DNA of 64,000 nt from Erinaceus europaeus. Lineage: Eukaryota; Chordata; Mammalia; Eulipotyphla; Erinaceidae. The notes below the pieces were generated by a model. The model saw nothing but the letters and a program-made list of their open reading frames with translations. It had not been told where the DNA came from and did no database searches. Positions 20,425-31,144 of the stretch are shown piece after piece. Position numbers and translations under genes: made by a program. Positions within the stretch are counted from its first letter, which is position 1; every line of letters starts with the position of its first letter. The stretch is taken from NCBI RefSeq assembly GCF_950295315.1, contig NC_080165.1:8186417-8250416 (forward strand), written 5' to 3'.

Positions 20425-21450
20425 TTTTATGAGTGATTTAATAATGATCAACAAGACTGTGGAATCAGAGGGATATAATTCCACACAATTCCCACTACCA
20501 GAATTCCATATCCCATCCCCTCCATTAGAAGCTTCCCTATTGTTTATCCCTCTGTGAGTATAAACCAAAGATTTTCATATGGTACAGAACGTAGGAGGTC
20601 TGGCTTCTGTAATTGCTTCTCCACTGGACATGGGTGCCAGCAGGTCAATCTATACTACCAGCCTATTTCTATTTTTCCCAAGTGAGGCAGGTTTCTGGGG
20701 AGGTGAGGTTCTAGAACTCATTGGTGAGGTCATCTGCTCAGGGAAGGCAGGTTGGCATCTTGGTAGTTTCTGAAACTCGGTGGCTGAAAAGTATTAAGAT
20801 ATAAAGCAGAACAAATTGTTTAATAATCAGGAACCTAAAGGTAAGACTATAGCAGATAAGATTTGGCAATAAGTCCAGAAAGCTGGATCAGAGTAGCTCC
20901 CAAATATGGGACAATTGTATAAATACCATTAACTGAAAACCCTAAATCTTACCTAGGGCTCATATCTATTCATATTTATCACAAGAGCTTGTGTAACCTC
21001 AGCATCTCTGTCAGTCTGAGTTCATATTCCATGGTCATAGCTGGGAACATTCTACGCTACACTTATTTCAGGACCAGTCTTTCTCCAGTGGCAGAGTATG
21101 TTGACCAAGTCTATGTTGTTCTACATTGAGAGCAAAGTCCTGTAGAGGCCCACAAGAGGGTTTATGGTGTTGTTCTTGATGGAGATGACCAGTGATGGTG
21201 AAGAGAGGGATCTGTTAGAGGTCTAGTCTCATCATCTCTGTGTGGGAATCCCAGGGTTCCCTGACGAGAGCTCCAGATGATGGGGTGAGCTGGTAGACAC
21301 CAAAAGGGCCATCAGTAGAGTGTGCCAGTCCCTTCCTTTATCTCGCTTTTGTGGTCTTTACTTTATATGAAAGGGTTAGAGTGATTGCAGGATGTGAAAC
21401 AGGAAGTAGGTGATGGGGGTATCTAGGTCTAATTAGAAAATATCTGATTA
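20425..21450 (-). mobile_element. L1-alpha long 3' UTR, 3' part
   Basis: Starts AGTGATTTAATAATGATCAA and ATTCCACACAATTCCCACTA, then runs collinearly with 36810-38040. It is diverged from the young copy and has no A-run, so it is an older L1-alpha. Continues at 21783 beyond a SINE. Confidence 0.88.
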
Positions 21451-21464
21451 AGTTCTTTATGGTG

Positions 21465-21768
21465 GGAGTCGGGCGGTAGTGCAGCGGGTTAAGCGCAGGT
21501 GGCGCCAAGCGCAAGGACCGGCGTAAGGATCCTGGTTCGAGCCCCCTGCTCCCCACCTTCAGGGGAGTCGCTTCCCAGGCTATGAAGCAGGAGTGCAGGT
21601 GTCTGTCTTTCTCTCCCTCTCTCTGTCTTCTCCTCCTCTCTCTATTTCTCTCTGTCCTATCCAACAATGACGACATCAATAACAGCAACAACAATAATAA
21701 CTACAACAATAAAACAAGGGCAACAAAAAGGAATAAATAAATAAATATTAAAAAAAGGTTTTAAAAAA
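21465..21768 (+). mobile_element. Type A SINE, full length, nested in L1-alpha
   Basis: GGAGTCGGGCGGTAGTGCAG start, GGTTAAGCGCAGG A-box region, GGTTCGAGCCCC B box, CACCTTCAGGGGAGTCGC, AACAACAATAATAACTAC tail and AATAAATAAATA. TSDs AGTTCTTTATGGTG (21451-21464) and ACTTCTTTAAGGTG (21769-21782), 12 of 14 identical. Confidence 0.95.
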
Positions 21769-21782
21769 ACTTCTTTAAGGTG

Positions 21783-22690
21783 TTTTTTTAACTTAATTTA
21801 TTTTAGGTCTTTCTATTTGCATGTTGTACTTATTGAGTTACTGTAGACTGCTGAGCCCTTTTACTTTAAAGTATATATTTTCTGTTAACTTATGGATATA
21901 TATGCACACATGCCCTATCTCATAGGCCCTGGTCTTTATCTATAAGGTTCTATAAGTTTGTTAGGAAGTGTACCACCTGAAATAGAACCTTGGAGTCCTA
22001 TGAGCTAGGAAAGGTTTTCGCCTGAGTATTGGAGCAGAGGGGTTGACATCCCAGGCCCAGGGTCTCTGGACACACTAAAGTGAAACATGTCGAAGTGGCA
22101 GTGGTTGTCTTGATTTGGTTGAGATCAGCAGATGCAGGATCAAATGGTCTGGGTCAAGAGAAGCGTGAAGGGAAAGGAACAAAGCCCCAGAGGTTCCATA
22201 CAAGACCTCACCATGATTTATGCCATTCAAGGTTATTTACAAATAACTATATCATATACTGGCAAGACCAGATGCTTCTGGTCTCCCTGGTCTGAGATTG
22301 TTGGTGATTTAATGTATCAAAAAAAAGTTATTATTAGAAATGCATTAACAACTTAGACCCAGTGTTGAAATTCAATCATTTTACTAATTTGAAATCTTAA
22401 GGGCTTAGATTAAAGGAATATATACTCAGAGCTGAAGTCTATGCATTAAAAAGTTCCAGACATTCAACCATTTTTCCCCTCTTGTATTGATTAAATAGTG
22501 ATTTATAAGACTATACCTTAATAGGAGTGTATATTAACACCATTCCCACCTCCATAGGTCCATGTCCCTACCCCCACCGCCCCTATAGTAGAGCTGAAAA
22601 TCTATCCTTACTCTCCTTCCAGAGTTTTTACTTTGGTGCAATACTCCAAACTCAGTTAAATTCTGCTTTGTAAAACTTACCTTAATAATG
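21783..22690 (-). mobile_element. L1-alpha long 3' UTR, 5' part
   Basis: Resumes at GGTCTTTCTATTTGCATG and continues to TCCAGAGTTTTTACTTTGG near the ORF2 end. It includes GATTTATAAGACTATACC, matching 52120-52140 of the young L1. ORF2 itself is absent. Together with 20425-21450 this gives a 3' UTR of about 1.95 kb. Confidence 0.82.
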
Positions 22691-22799
22691 TCCTGATGAT
22701 GTACCTCCTTTGCTTCTTTCCCCTTGACCAAAAGAATTCTGTTTTTCATGTAGAGCACTCAGACTGTCATCTTTCCATGAGTTAGTTTCTTTTATTTTC

Positions 22800-22975
22800 T
22801 TTTTTCTCTTCTCTTCTCTTCTCTTCTCTTCTCTTCTCTTCTCTTCTCTTCTCTTCTCTTCTCTTCTCTTCTCTTCTCTTCTCTTCTCTCCTCTCCTCTC
22901 CTCTCCTCTTCTCTTCTCTTCTCTTCTCTCTTCTCTTTCTTTCTTTCCTTCCTTTCTCTCTCTCTCTTTCTCTCT
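22800..22975. repeat. (TTCTC)n pentanucleotide repeat
   Basis: About 25 TTCTC units with a short CTCTC/CTCCT section, then CTTT and CT runs. Confidence 0.95.
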
Positions 22976-22980
22976 TACTG

Positions 22981-23814
22981 TTTGCTGAGAAGACTTCACC
23001 TGTGCATAACTGTAGTTTGTTGAAAGTTGAGCTGGGAAGAAGGACACAAACCCTGTGAGGTTACAGTGGCTTAGATAACACCACTATACAAAATAGGTAA
23101 TCTCTTTTGTGCTTTGATGTCTCACCTCGGCAGCTCCAAGAAAGCTAATCATTTGGCATTCGCCTAAATTAATATTTGCATTAGAGTGAACAAAGATTCT
23201 ACTGAGGAAATTGCACACATATGTATTTCTGTGTTGCAAATGAAAGATTTGTTATAGGCAATGAAGGTTGTAATAAAATACTAACTTTTGAATGGCCCTT
23301 ATTTTCTTTTTATAATTTTAAATTATTTGTATCCAGGTATCAGAGGTGATACACATTTAGGAATAATCTTAACCGTGCTACCATTCTTCATGCATCCCCC
23401 TCCCCTTTTTGTCTACCTGGTTAATAACAATAATATCAACAGAAAAATTCTCCTTCTCCACAACCTTTGCCAGTCTTTCTTTTAGCCACGAATCGTGTAG
23501 TGATTATAATAATTGACTAGTTCTTTTGTTGTTGATTTTGAATTTCAGGTAGCACTTTTTATTCTGCATGTGTACATCATAGACAAATGACAGTATGTTA
23601 TATATGTACTTTATTACCATAGACATGTTATTCCGATGCATATATTATAAGTATTGGCATAAATATGGATGTATGAGAATATTATAATATTCTGTAATGC
23701 ATATTATTGGTATGATAATATTATACATATATTTCTTCTTAGATGAAAGGTGAATTCCTATTACTATTTTGTCAATCATACTCATTTAAAAATGTATTTT
23801 GTTTTACTTTAAAT
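22981..23814. other. No recognised feature
   Basis: Unique sequence, very AT-rich at 23580-23740. Nothing identified. Confidence 0.5.
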
Positions 23815-23955
23815 GAGAGGAAAAAGAAAACAGAGCACTACTCAGCTCTGGTTTATGGTGATGCAGAGAACCTGAAACTTCAGAGCCTCAGGCGTGTAAA
23901 GTCTTTTTGCATAGCCAGTATGCAAGAGTTTAAAGTTTCTCCAGCCCAGCCATAT
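23815..23955 (-). mobile_element. Type C SINE
   Basis: Antisense core CACTACTCAGCTCTGG, TTATGGTGATGCAGAG, GAACCTGAAACTTCAGAGCC. Mirror image of the type C copy 120 bp to the right. Confidence 0.65.
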
Positions 23956-24071
23956 TCATTTTTAATTAGGAATTTTTTTATTCCCAATCTCTGGTTTAAA
24001 TTATTTCTCTAAACATTTGTTATAGATGCAAATGACTATTAGAAGGATAGTTTATTTAAAAAACAAGATAA

Positions 24072-24255
24072 CAGGCCTGAGGAGATAGTATAAAGGTTTA
24101 TGCAAGAGATTTACATGCTAGAGGCTCTGAGCTCTGAGCTCTGAGATCAATTCCTGACGTCACCATAAACCAGAGCGAAGCAGTACCCTGGTCTCTCTGG
24201 TCTCTGTGTATCTTTCTCTGTTTCTCTTTCACAATAAATAAATACAATTAAAAAA
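24072..24255 (+). mobile_element. Type C SINE with 7-bp triplication
   Basis: GCCTGAGGAGATAGTATAAA head, three GAGCTCT units at 24126-24145, GATCAATTCCTGACGTCACC, ATAAACCAGAGCGAAGCAG core and CAATAAATAAATAC tail. Confidence 0.7.
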
Positions 24256-24514
24256 TAAGATAACAAAAAACTCAAGAAAACGAAAACAATGATATTTTTG
24301 TCATTATTACTGTCATGTAGTGATATTATTGTCATTATTACTGTCATTATATCTTATAGCATCTTTCAATGTTTCTGTTTTCATTGAGAAGTGATCTGGA
24401 AGGATACTCTGGGTAAATGTTTAATGTGGCATTTTGTATATAACTTTTATTTTCATTTTAAACATTATATTTCATAAGTTTCTTCATAAACTATGACTAT
24501 ATCTTTGATTCTGA
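24256..24514. other. No recognised feature
   Basis: AT-rich unique sequence with a doubled TATTATTGTCATTATTACTG-like unit at about 24295-24350. Confidence 0.5.
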
Positions 24515-24690
24515 CAGAAATTCTATCAGGTAGATATTATTACTAGTCTAGATATGAATTAGAGATTTAAATTGTTTCATTTACCCACAAGTATGAAGTC
24601 CAAAGTTTAAAATGTGAAATTTGAAGCCAGAACTCAGATATGAATTCTGTAGATCCAAACCCTGTGTTCTTTTTGATAATCATGTTGTGG
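24515..24690 (-). mobile_element. MIR remnant
   Basis: Plus-strand order ATTCTATCAGGTAGATATTA, GAATTAGAGATTTAAATTG, GCCAGAACTCAGATATGAA, AACCCTGTGTTCTTTTTGAT follows the reverse complement of the mammal-wide MIR element. Diverged, as expected for its age. Confidence 0.5.
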
Positions 24691-24995
24691 CTGACAAATA
24701 TTTCCATTTATTGAAAACCTGAGGTCAAGGGTCAGAAAGGTATGAACAGAATGTCACCCACTTGGGAAAGATTTGTCCTAAAGAGTGCAATTAACTTACT
24801 CCCAGAATGATTTGAAAATCTAGGACAATTTTTGTTAAGTAGGTGAAGGTTAGTAACATCTGTCAACTTTTTTTTTTTTTGTATCCTAATTTCACTCACT
24901 CTGTACTTTAGATGTGGTTTTACAGAACAAAGAAGAAACTTAGCTTCACATAAAGTGTTGGCAGTCAATGCCTCAGGACATTTGAAATGCTTTTA

Positions 24996-25292
24996 TTTTT
25001 TTTTTTGATTTTTAAAATATTTATTTTCCCTTTTGTTGCCCTTGTTTTTCATTGTTGTTGTAGTTATTGTTGTTGTTATTGATGTTGTCGTTGTTAGATA
25101 GGACAGAGAGAAATAGAGAGAGGAAGGGAAGACAGAGAGGGGGAGAGAAAGACACTTGCAGACCTGCTTCACTGCCTATGAAGCGACTCCTCTGCAGGTG
25201 GGGAGTCGGGGACTCAAACCAGGATCCTTAGGTCGGTCTTTGTGCTTTGCGCCACTTGCGCTTAACCCACTGCGCACTACCGCCTGACTTCC
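24996..25292 (-). mobile_element. Type A SINE with 19-bp TSD
   Basis: TTTTAAAATATTTATTTTCCC tail side, GTTGTTGTTATTGATG, AGGACAGAGAGAAATAG body, antisense head ending CTACCGCCTGACTTCC. TSDs begin GACATTTGAAATGC (24977-24995) and GACATTTGAAAAGC (25293-25311), 18 of 19 identical. Confidence 0.95.
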
Positions 25293-25364
25293 GACATTTG
25301 AAAAGCTTTTACTTTTATTATATATGTCTTAGGAATACATATGGATTTCAAAGATGCATAAAGT

Positions 25365-25560
25365 AGATTGTGGCTGGGATCTGGGATATAGTTCACTCAG
25401 TAGATCACACACAGGTTCTTGCACCTAGCCAACACAGGGGTGCATCATGCAAAGGGAGTACTTCCTGAGTGGTGGAGTGAGTGGTGCGGGGGTTGTATCT
25501 CCTTACATGTCTCTCTTCCACCTCTAATTATATCTCTCAAAAAGGAAAAAATAGGCAGGA
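25365..25560 (+). mobile_element. Old SINE (type D)
   Basis: ATATAGTTCACTCAGTAGAT head, GCACCTAGCCAACACAGG, then TGTATCTCCTTACATGTCTC pyrimidine body. Very diverged. Confidence 0.4.
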
Positions 25561-25627
25561 TAAATCTCAAAAAGGAAAAAAAAAACTTGCCTCAAAAAGG
25601 AGGCAAGTTATATACAAAAGAATGTTG

Positions 25628-25900
25628 GGGAATCAGGTGGTGGCGCAGTGGGTTAAGCGCACCTGGCACAAAGCACAAGGACCAGTTAAAAGATCCTGGT
25701 TCAAGCCTCTGGCTCCCCACCTGCTGGGGAGTTGCTTCACAGGCGGTGAAGCAGGTCTGCAAGTGTCTTTCTCTCCCCCTCTCTGTCTTCCCTTCCTCTC
25801 TCTATTTCTCTCTGTCCTATCTAACAACGACAACATCAATAACAACAACAATAACTACAACAACAATGAAAAACAAGGGCAACAAAAGTAAATAAATATA
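25628..25900 (+). mobile_element. Type A SINE
   Basis: GGAATCAGGTGGTGGCGCAG, GGTTAAGCGCACC, TGGTTCAAGCCTCTGG, CAACAACAATAACTACAAC and AATAAATATAAA tail. Flanked by AGAATGTTG and ATAATGTTG, a probable TSD partly merged with the tail. Confidence 0.93.
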
Positions 25901-28189
25901 AAAATAATGTTGATTTTGAATAAAAAGTTCTATTGTATGTGTGGAAGGGGATATTATACATGTGAGATATTATCATTGACACATGGGTGCCAGCAGATTA
26001 GGACTATATTTGCTTCTATGATAACCCCAACTGGCATTATTAATATGGATTCAGTGACTCACTTCACCATGGCTTTACTGATCATTGTTTTTCTCTGAAG
26101 TCAATTTTCCCCCCAATGTTATGGTGGAGAGAGCAGAAATATGTGGGAGCTAGAGGCTGATATAAACCTTTCAACATTATGAATGCTGTGCTGTAGCAAT
26201 GGGGTGATATTCTAATAACAGTGCTGTAAACAGAAAGGCATCTTGGAGAGCTATCCTGTTCAAAGAACAGCCGTGCTGTGTTTTCTTAAGTTATTGTTAC
26301 TTTGAGAGGAAAAATTTTGTTACTTTGAGAAATATATTGTTACTTTGAGAGAAAAAAACAGTATTATAAATGGATCACATTTCATAGCTGCAGTATCATA
26401 GGGGTTACTCTTACTTTTTCTGTACAAAGTTTTCACTGATTCAGAAAAAGAATGAGCCGGAATCTTTGGAGGGAAGAATAATGTTTGAAAAGGAGAAATA
26501 AAAAAAAAAATGGGAACAAGACCTTATGAAACAAAAGAAAGAAAGCCACATCCCAGGAGCTTTGTAAATTTTCACAAATTTTACAGCTTCTGGGTCTATG
26601 TTCTGGAAATTCGCAGCCTTAGAATTTCATGAAACTTTTGTAACAGAGAGAATAATAACCCTAATTCTTAAGGCTGCTATGGTATTAAGCTAGAAAATAA
26701 ATGTTAACTGCTTATCACAGTACAAAACAGACATTGAAAGATGCTATAAGATATAATGACAGTAATAATGACAATAATTCCGAAGCCTGATCTCTCTTTA
26801 CCGAACTGTCGCAACACAAGAAAATGTATTGGTGGTACCCCAGTTGGCAGAAAAGCTGCTTCTTTATTTCTGTGATGCTAGGAGAAGAACTGAATTATGG
26901 GTAAGTGTGGTTAGTACATAGAAGGCCATTTGAAATGGGAGAGAGAGTGAAGAGTGTTTTGAGAACAAGACCCAGGGGCCTGCCCATGGCACTATTATGC
27001 AAGTTAACATCATATCCCCAGCTCACCTCTCCCACCACAGCAAGGAAAACGAATTGAAAGTGCGCTTGTTTACTTACCATTATTTTATTGCGATTAGATG
27101 TACTCAAATAACAGAAAGACATTGCATGACAATTGGCAATCTTACAAATGCAGGGCTTGCTTGCATGGCATGGAGAAGTGTGCTTCTTGCTGCTGTGGGG
27201 CACAGGCAGGCCTACGTGTGCTGATGAATGGAAGAACAGAGCTGGAATGGGAAAGACCACTTTTAAGCTCACAGTAAGTCAAGCACGTTGGGGAAAATGG
27301 AATGCCTATTCCACACAATGGAATGCCTATTCCACACTTCTGATGTGACTCTTTCAGGAAGAAAGTCTCAATATAAAGTAATTATAACCTACTTAAGCCA
27401 GTCACTCCTGCTTTCAGCCCACGGAATCATTCCTCTCCTATCAGTGTTACTTTCAATTTGAGACTGGGGTTACATAAGGAAAGAATAAAGAAAAACAACA
27501 TTGGACTTAGCTTGGTACATCATTTTTCAGAACCTTAGCATCACTGTGCTTCTTAGAAAGTAATAACTATTGAATTTGTCTTTGGTCCAGAGAGTTTTTA
27601 TTCCCTCTCTTGGCAGAGCAGTTGACAGTTCAGTCACTTGGTCGTTAGTATGTGGTGACCCTGTGTGTTCTGAGAGAAACTTGAAGAGACAATCCAGTCT
27701 GTGGTAAGGAATAAAAATTAAAGCAGAAGGAGATTTTTAAAACCATCTCTTCTTATAACTAACAATTTGTATTTTAACATAAAAATGTTCTTCTTAGTAA
27801 ATTTTTTTTTCTTCTGGGGTATCTTAAGATGAGAGTAGTCTGATATGACTTGGTCACATTAATAAATTATATCAAATAAATTATGCTAGAATCAGATAAA
27901 AATCAATCATTGTATCACTTTCATTGTGAGACATAAGTCGTGTGTCAAGGTGCTGGTGCAGAAATTATCAAGATTTTATTTAAAATACATCCGTAGATTT
28001 TGATCAAACCCTCAAATTACATCTTTCCAAAAAATGCATTACTATCCATTAGGAGACAATAGCTTTGGTAATAAACAGCAAAATATGAAGAGTATTTGTT
28101 TATGATTTTTTCCTAAATGTTAATTATACAATGATTTTTTTTTGTTCTTCCTTCCTGTTTCAATTCTGCACTTCACTGACTATCCTTGA
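25901..28189. other. Long repeat-poor block
   Basis: No SINE, L1 or LTR recognised over 2.3 kb. It contains three TTGTTACTTTGAGA units (26294, 26317, 26337) and a 21-bp tandem pair at 27296-27337. Splice-like signals on both strands (GGGTAAGTG at 26899 plus; minus AATGGTAAGTAAAC near 27075) do not bound a convincing coding exon. A 125-codon open frame on minus (26895-27272) has no recognisable motif. Confidence 0.45.
27296..27337. repeat. 21-bp tandem duplication
   Basis: Two exact copies of a unit starting AATGGAATGCCTATTCC. Each holds an inverted GGAAT...ATTCC pair. Confidence 0.95.
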
Positions 28190-28360
28190 CAGTCATATAA
28201 TTCTCCAATAGCCTAGTGGACAACCAATGTATCAGAGAAGTCTGCTGTGCGAGGCGTCAGGGAAAGCCCCAGCCTCCACCTGGACTTGTCATCCAGGCAA
28301 CAAGTTAGTGATCACAATAATAATAAGTAAATAAAGTAAAGATTTAAAAAAAAAGACAGA
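28190..28360 (+). mobile_element. Possible old SINE
   Basis: TAGCCTAGTGGACAACCAAT, GTCAGGGAAAGCCCCAGCC, then AATAATAATAAGTAAATAAA tail. The layout fits a SINE but no clear B box is visible. Confidence 0.3.
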
Positions 28361-28597
28361 AACAGGTAGAGAGGGAAATTTACCACAGCACTGAAGCTTT
28401 CACTAATAACCTTAAAATGTACTTTTCTTCACTTAAAAAAGTCACAGCAAAAACATACAATTGCCTTGATGAAGAAATACTAAATAGTATGCAAAAGTTA
28501 TTCTAACACTGCTCTAAAACTCCCGACTTGAGTATATTTGGATTTGTCCATATGAAATAACATTGAGCCTTAAGATTATTTTCTCTCATTAGCTGAG

Positions 28598-28745
28598 CAC
28601 AGCTGGGAGGTGACTGAGTAATTGAGTCTATTTCTCTCTTATATAAGGTCCTGAGTTTGATCCCTGATACTTCCTAAGAACAAGAAAAACAAATATATAT
28701 ATTGTCACACAAGGTGGGGTGATGCTCTGGTTTCTGTGTGTTTAT
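28598..28745 (+). mobile_element. Type C SINE
   Basis: GCACAGCTGGGAGGTGACTG head, GTCCTGAGTTTGATCCCTG B box and GTGGGGTGATGCTCTGG core. Confidence 0.55.
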
Positions 28746-28889
28746 CATAAGAAAACATTTGGCACTATTCTTGGGCTTGAAGGCAGCAACCAGACAGATT
28801 CTCAAAAACAAACAAACAAACAAAAAATCCTGATTCATATCCTGGGAATTCTAAGTGAGAGCAGGATTTTCAGCCTGTAGGAGATAAAC

Positions 28890-29130
28890 TAGAGGAGGGG
28901 ACAAGAGGAGCCACGGCAGAATATTATAACTCATCTAAAAAGCAGCAAAAAAGGAGCTGAAAAGGACAAAGGAAAAAGCAAGCCCCATCAAGTTGCAGAT
29001 GCTACCATGGATGCCATTCTGACTTCCCCAGGCAGACCTCACCACTGTGTCCTGGAACCCCACCTCCCCAGGGCCCTACCCCATTAGGGAAAGATAGAAA
29101 ACAGACTGGGGGTGTGGATCCATCTGTCCG
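28890..29130 (+). mobile_element. L1-alpha 3' UTR with unrelated upstream segment
   Basis: From about 28987 (CCATCAAGTTGCAGATGC) it is L1-alpha 3' UTR in sense, ending where an LTR is inserted. The purine-rich 95 bp upstream (GGGGACAAGAGGAGCCACGG ... AAAAGCAAGCC) is not the normal 3' UTR. The switch lies at the same base as in the element at 4052-4320, just after the acceptor-like CTTTTCAG of other copies. It may be a second spliced L1 copy. Confidence 0.6.
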
Positions 29131-29446
29131 TGTTGTTAAAATTTGGTGGCTCCAGCTGGCCGGGCTAGCTTCATGGGCGGGTAACAGAGACGACCAGACA
29201 CACGGCTGGGCAGGGAAGCTCTATTTCTTTATTCAGGAACAACGATTCATAAACTAAACCAAACTAATCACCAAACAAAACTCTGTTGCCTCTTTCCCCC
29301 GCGGCTGCACCACTCTCTAACTCTGGAACTCTGGAACTCTCTCGGGGTTCCTAGGGGCGGGGCCAAGCGGGCCCACGAAACTAGCAGGACTGATCCAAAT
29401 TTTCTTGGCAGGGGGAGAGCTAGAACAACCCAATGCAAAGCATACA
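29131..29446 (-). mobile_element. LTR-1 (short form) inside L1-alpha
   Basis: TGTTGTTAAAATTTGG, CCGGGCTAGCTTCATGG, antisense U3/R-like sequence and TGCAAAGCATACA. The left part matches the LTRs at 13337 and 41708 (GGCGGGTAACAGA, CTTTATTCA antisense polyadenylation region). A CG-rich stretch at 29298-29380 is unlike its relatives. L1 sequence flanks both sides but I could not find a matching 6-bp TSD, so the ends are approximate. Confidence 0.75.
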
Positions 29447-29655
29447 ACACCCATGTTCTGCAGAGAAGCAATTACAGAAGCCAGACATACTACATTCTGC
29501 ACTCCATAAAGATCTTTGGTCCATACTCCCAGAGGGATAAAGACCAAGGAAGCTTCCAGTGGAGGGGATGGGATGTGGAACTCATGTGGAATTGGTGCAA
29601 CTGTACCCTCTTATTCCACAATCTTGTCAATCATTATTAAATCACTACTACTACT
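29447..29655 (+). mobile_element. L1-alpha 3' end, continued
   Basis: Resumes with CACCCATGTTCTGCAGAG and ends CAATCATTATTAAATCACTA plus an ACT repeat. The terminus lacks the GTTTCCTTTTTATAAATAA form and instead has ATTATTAAATC, an older 3'-end variant. Confidence 0.8.
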
Positions 29656-29789
29656 ACTAATAAAATAAAATATTGGTATTGTTCTCTAAGTAATAACCTG
29701 TTACATATTTCTGCCACTAAATTATCCACATCAGGGTCATGTAAGTTTACTACACTTAGTTTAAAGAAAATAAAAATTAACAACTTATA

Positions 29790-29912
29790 ATGGAAGAGGC
29801 TATATTTCACCACTTGTGAAGCTTTCCCCCTGTAGACAGGGCCTGGGGGCCTTGAACCTCCATCCCTGTGCACTGTAATGCATCTGCCCAGGTGTAACAC
29901 AGTCTGGGCTCT
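29790..29912 (-). mobile_element. Type B SINE, 3' truncated
   Basis: CACCACTTGTGAAGCTTTCC, GGGGCCTTGAACCTCC, head ending CACAGTCTGGGCTC. No tail recognised. Confidence 0.7.
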
Positions 29913-30059
29913 CTCATTTTTAGTTTCTAGGGTATCTTCCCAGGTCTTATAGTTCCTTAGAGAACATTGGTGGAGGCAAAAGATTATTTAATTAGTTTAC
30001 TTACTGAATGTGAAGACAGTGCCTCACACCTGCATCACTTCACCACTACTGGGGTAAAA

Positions 30060-30222
30060 TTTTAACTCAGATAGAGAGATAAACAGGGATAGGAGGAGAG
30101 ATGCCTCAACAGTAGAGCCTCCCTCAGCTCTGGCATCCCCATATGGTGCCAAGGCTCAACCTTCAACCATGTGCCTGGCAAGACATTGTGTCCTATCCAG
30201 TGAGCTAGCTTTCCCTGGCCCA
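30060..30222 (-). mobile_element. Old SINE (type D)
   Basis: CAGATAGAGAGATAAACAGG body, CCAAGGCTCAACCTTCAACC B-box region, GAGCTAGCTTTCCCTGGCCC head. Confidence 0.55.
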
Positions 30223-30239
30223 GGAAAAGTGTAAATGTA

Positions 30240-30330
30240 TGGATAAGAAATCATTTAATGAGAGTGCATTATGTACCAGGTACTGTACTAGGTAGCCTCA
30301 TTCAAATAATTATTTGATAAAGTAAAATTC
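30240..30330 (-). mobile_element. MIR-like remnant
   Basis: CATTATGTACCAGGTACTGT and ACTAGGTAGCCTCATTCAAA follow the reverse-complement MIR order (TATGTGCCAGGCACTG). A short, diverged piece. Confidence 0.4.
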
Positions 30331-30448
30331 ATAAAACAATTTAAACAATAAAAGATAGTTATTCAAAAGAACTAAACTGATGATTCTTGCAGGGCTTTAC
30401 ATTTAAGTAAAGAGGTCAAGTTCATGTTATAACTTAGTGATTTGGATT

Positions 30449-30595
30449 TTTTTTAAAAAAATGTTTCACTTATTCGATAGACAGAAGTTAAGAGGGGGAA
30501 TGAGAGATATAGAGTAGAGGAGAGACACCTGCAGCCTTGCTTTACTGCTCATAGAGCTACCTCTGGTGGGGAATGATCTGGAATCTTATCATTAG
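30449..30595 (-). mobile_element. Type B SINE, degenerate
   Basis: TTTCACTTATTCGATAGACAG, AGAGACACCTGCAGCCTTGC and GGTGGGGAATGATCTGG. Partial antisense head. Confidence 0.7.
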
Positions 30596-30608
30596 AGAAT
30601 GTGAATGA

Positions 30609-30795
30609 GGAGGCCAGGTGGTGGCGTACCTATTTAAACACTCCCATGAAAGTACACAAGGACCCAAATTCAAGCCTCTGGTCCCCACCTACAGGGGAAA
30701 GCTTCACAAGTGGTGAAGCAGGGCTGCAAGTCTCTCTCACTCTCCTTTTCCCCCTCTCAATTTATCTGTTTCTATCCAATAAGAAATAAATAGAG
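30609..30795 (+). mobile_element. Type B SINE, first of a stacked pair
   Basis: GGCCAGGTGGTGGCGTACCT head, ATTCAAGCCTCTGG B box and CCAATAAGAAATAAATA tail. A second SINE follows directly. AGAATGTGAATGA flanks the pair (30596-30608 and 31132-31144), so this copy created that TSD and the next inserted into its tail. Confidence 0.9.
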
Positions 30796-31131
30796 TCGGG
30801 CGGTAGCACAGCGGGTTAAGCACAGGTGGCGCAAAGTGCCAGGACTGGCCTTAGGATCCCGGTTCAAGCCCCCGGCTCCCCACCTGCAGGGGAGTCGCTT
30901 CACAGGTGGTGAAGCAGGTCTGCAGGTGTCTGTCTTTCTCTCCCCCTCTCTGTCTTCCCCTCCCTCTCTCCATTTCTCTGTGTCCTATCCAACAATGATG
31001 ACAACAACAATAACAACTACAACAATAAAACAACAAGGGCAACAAAAGGGAATAAATAAATAAAAGAAAAAAAAAAGCTCAACTTTGAAAAAAAAAAAGA
31101 AAGAAAGAAACATGTTTTTAAAAGATTTAAA
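30796..31131 (+). mobile_element. Type A SINE inserted in a SINE tail
   Basis: GAGTCGGGCGGTAGCACAGC, GGTTCAAGCCCCCGG, CAACAACAATAACAACTAC, AATAAATAAATAAAAG, followed by the residual A-rich tail of the first SINE (GAAAGAAAGAAAC). Confidence 0.93.
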
Positions 31132-31144
31132 AGAATGTGAATGA

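Noticed and set aside
25419..25895. 158-codon plus-strand open frame
   Set aside because: It spans an old SINE and a type A SINE; the codons are SINE sequence.
26895..27272. 125-codon minus-strand open frame as a gene
   Set aside because: No recognisable domain, unremarkable composition, and a frame of this length is expected by chance on six frames of 64 kb.
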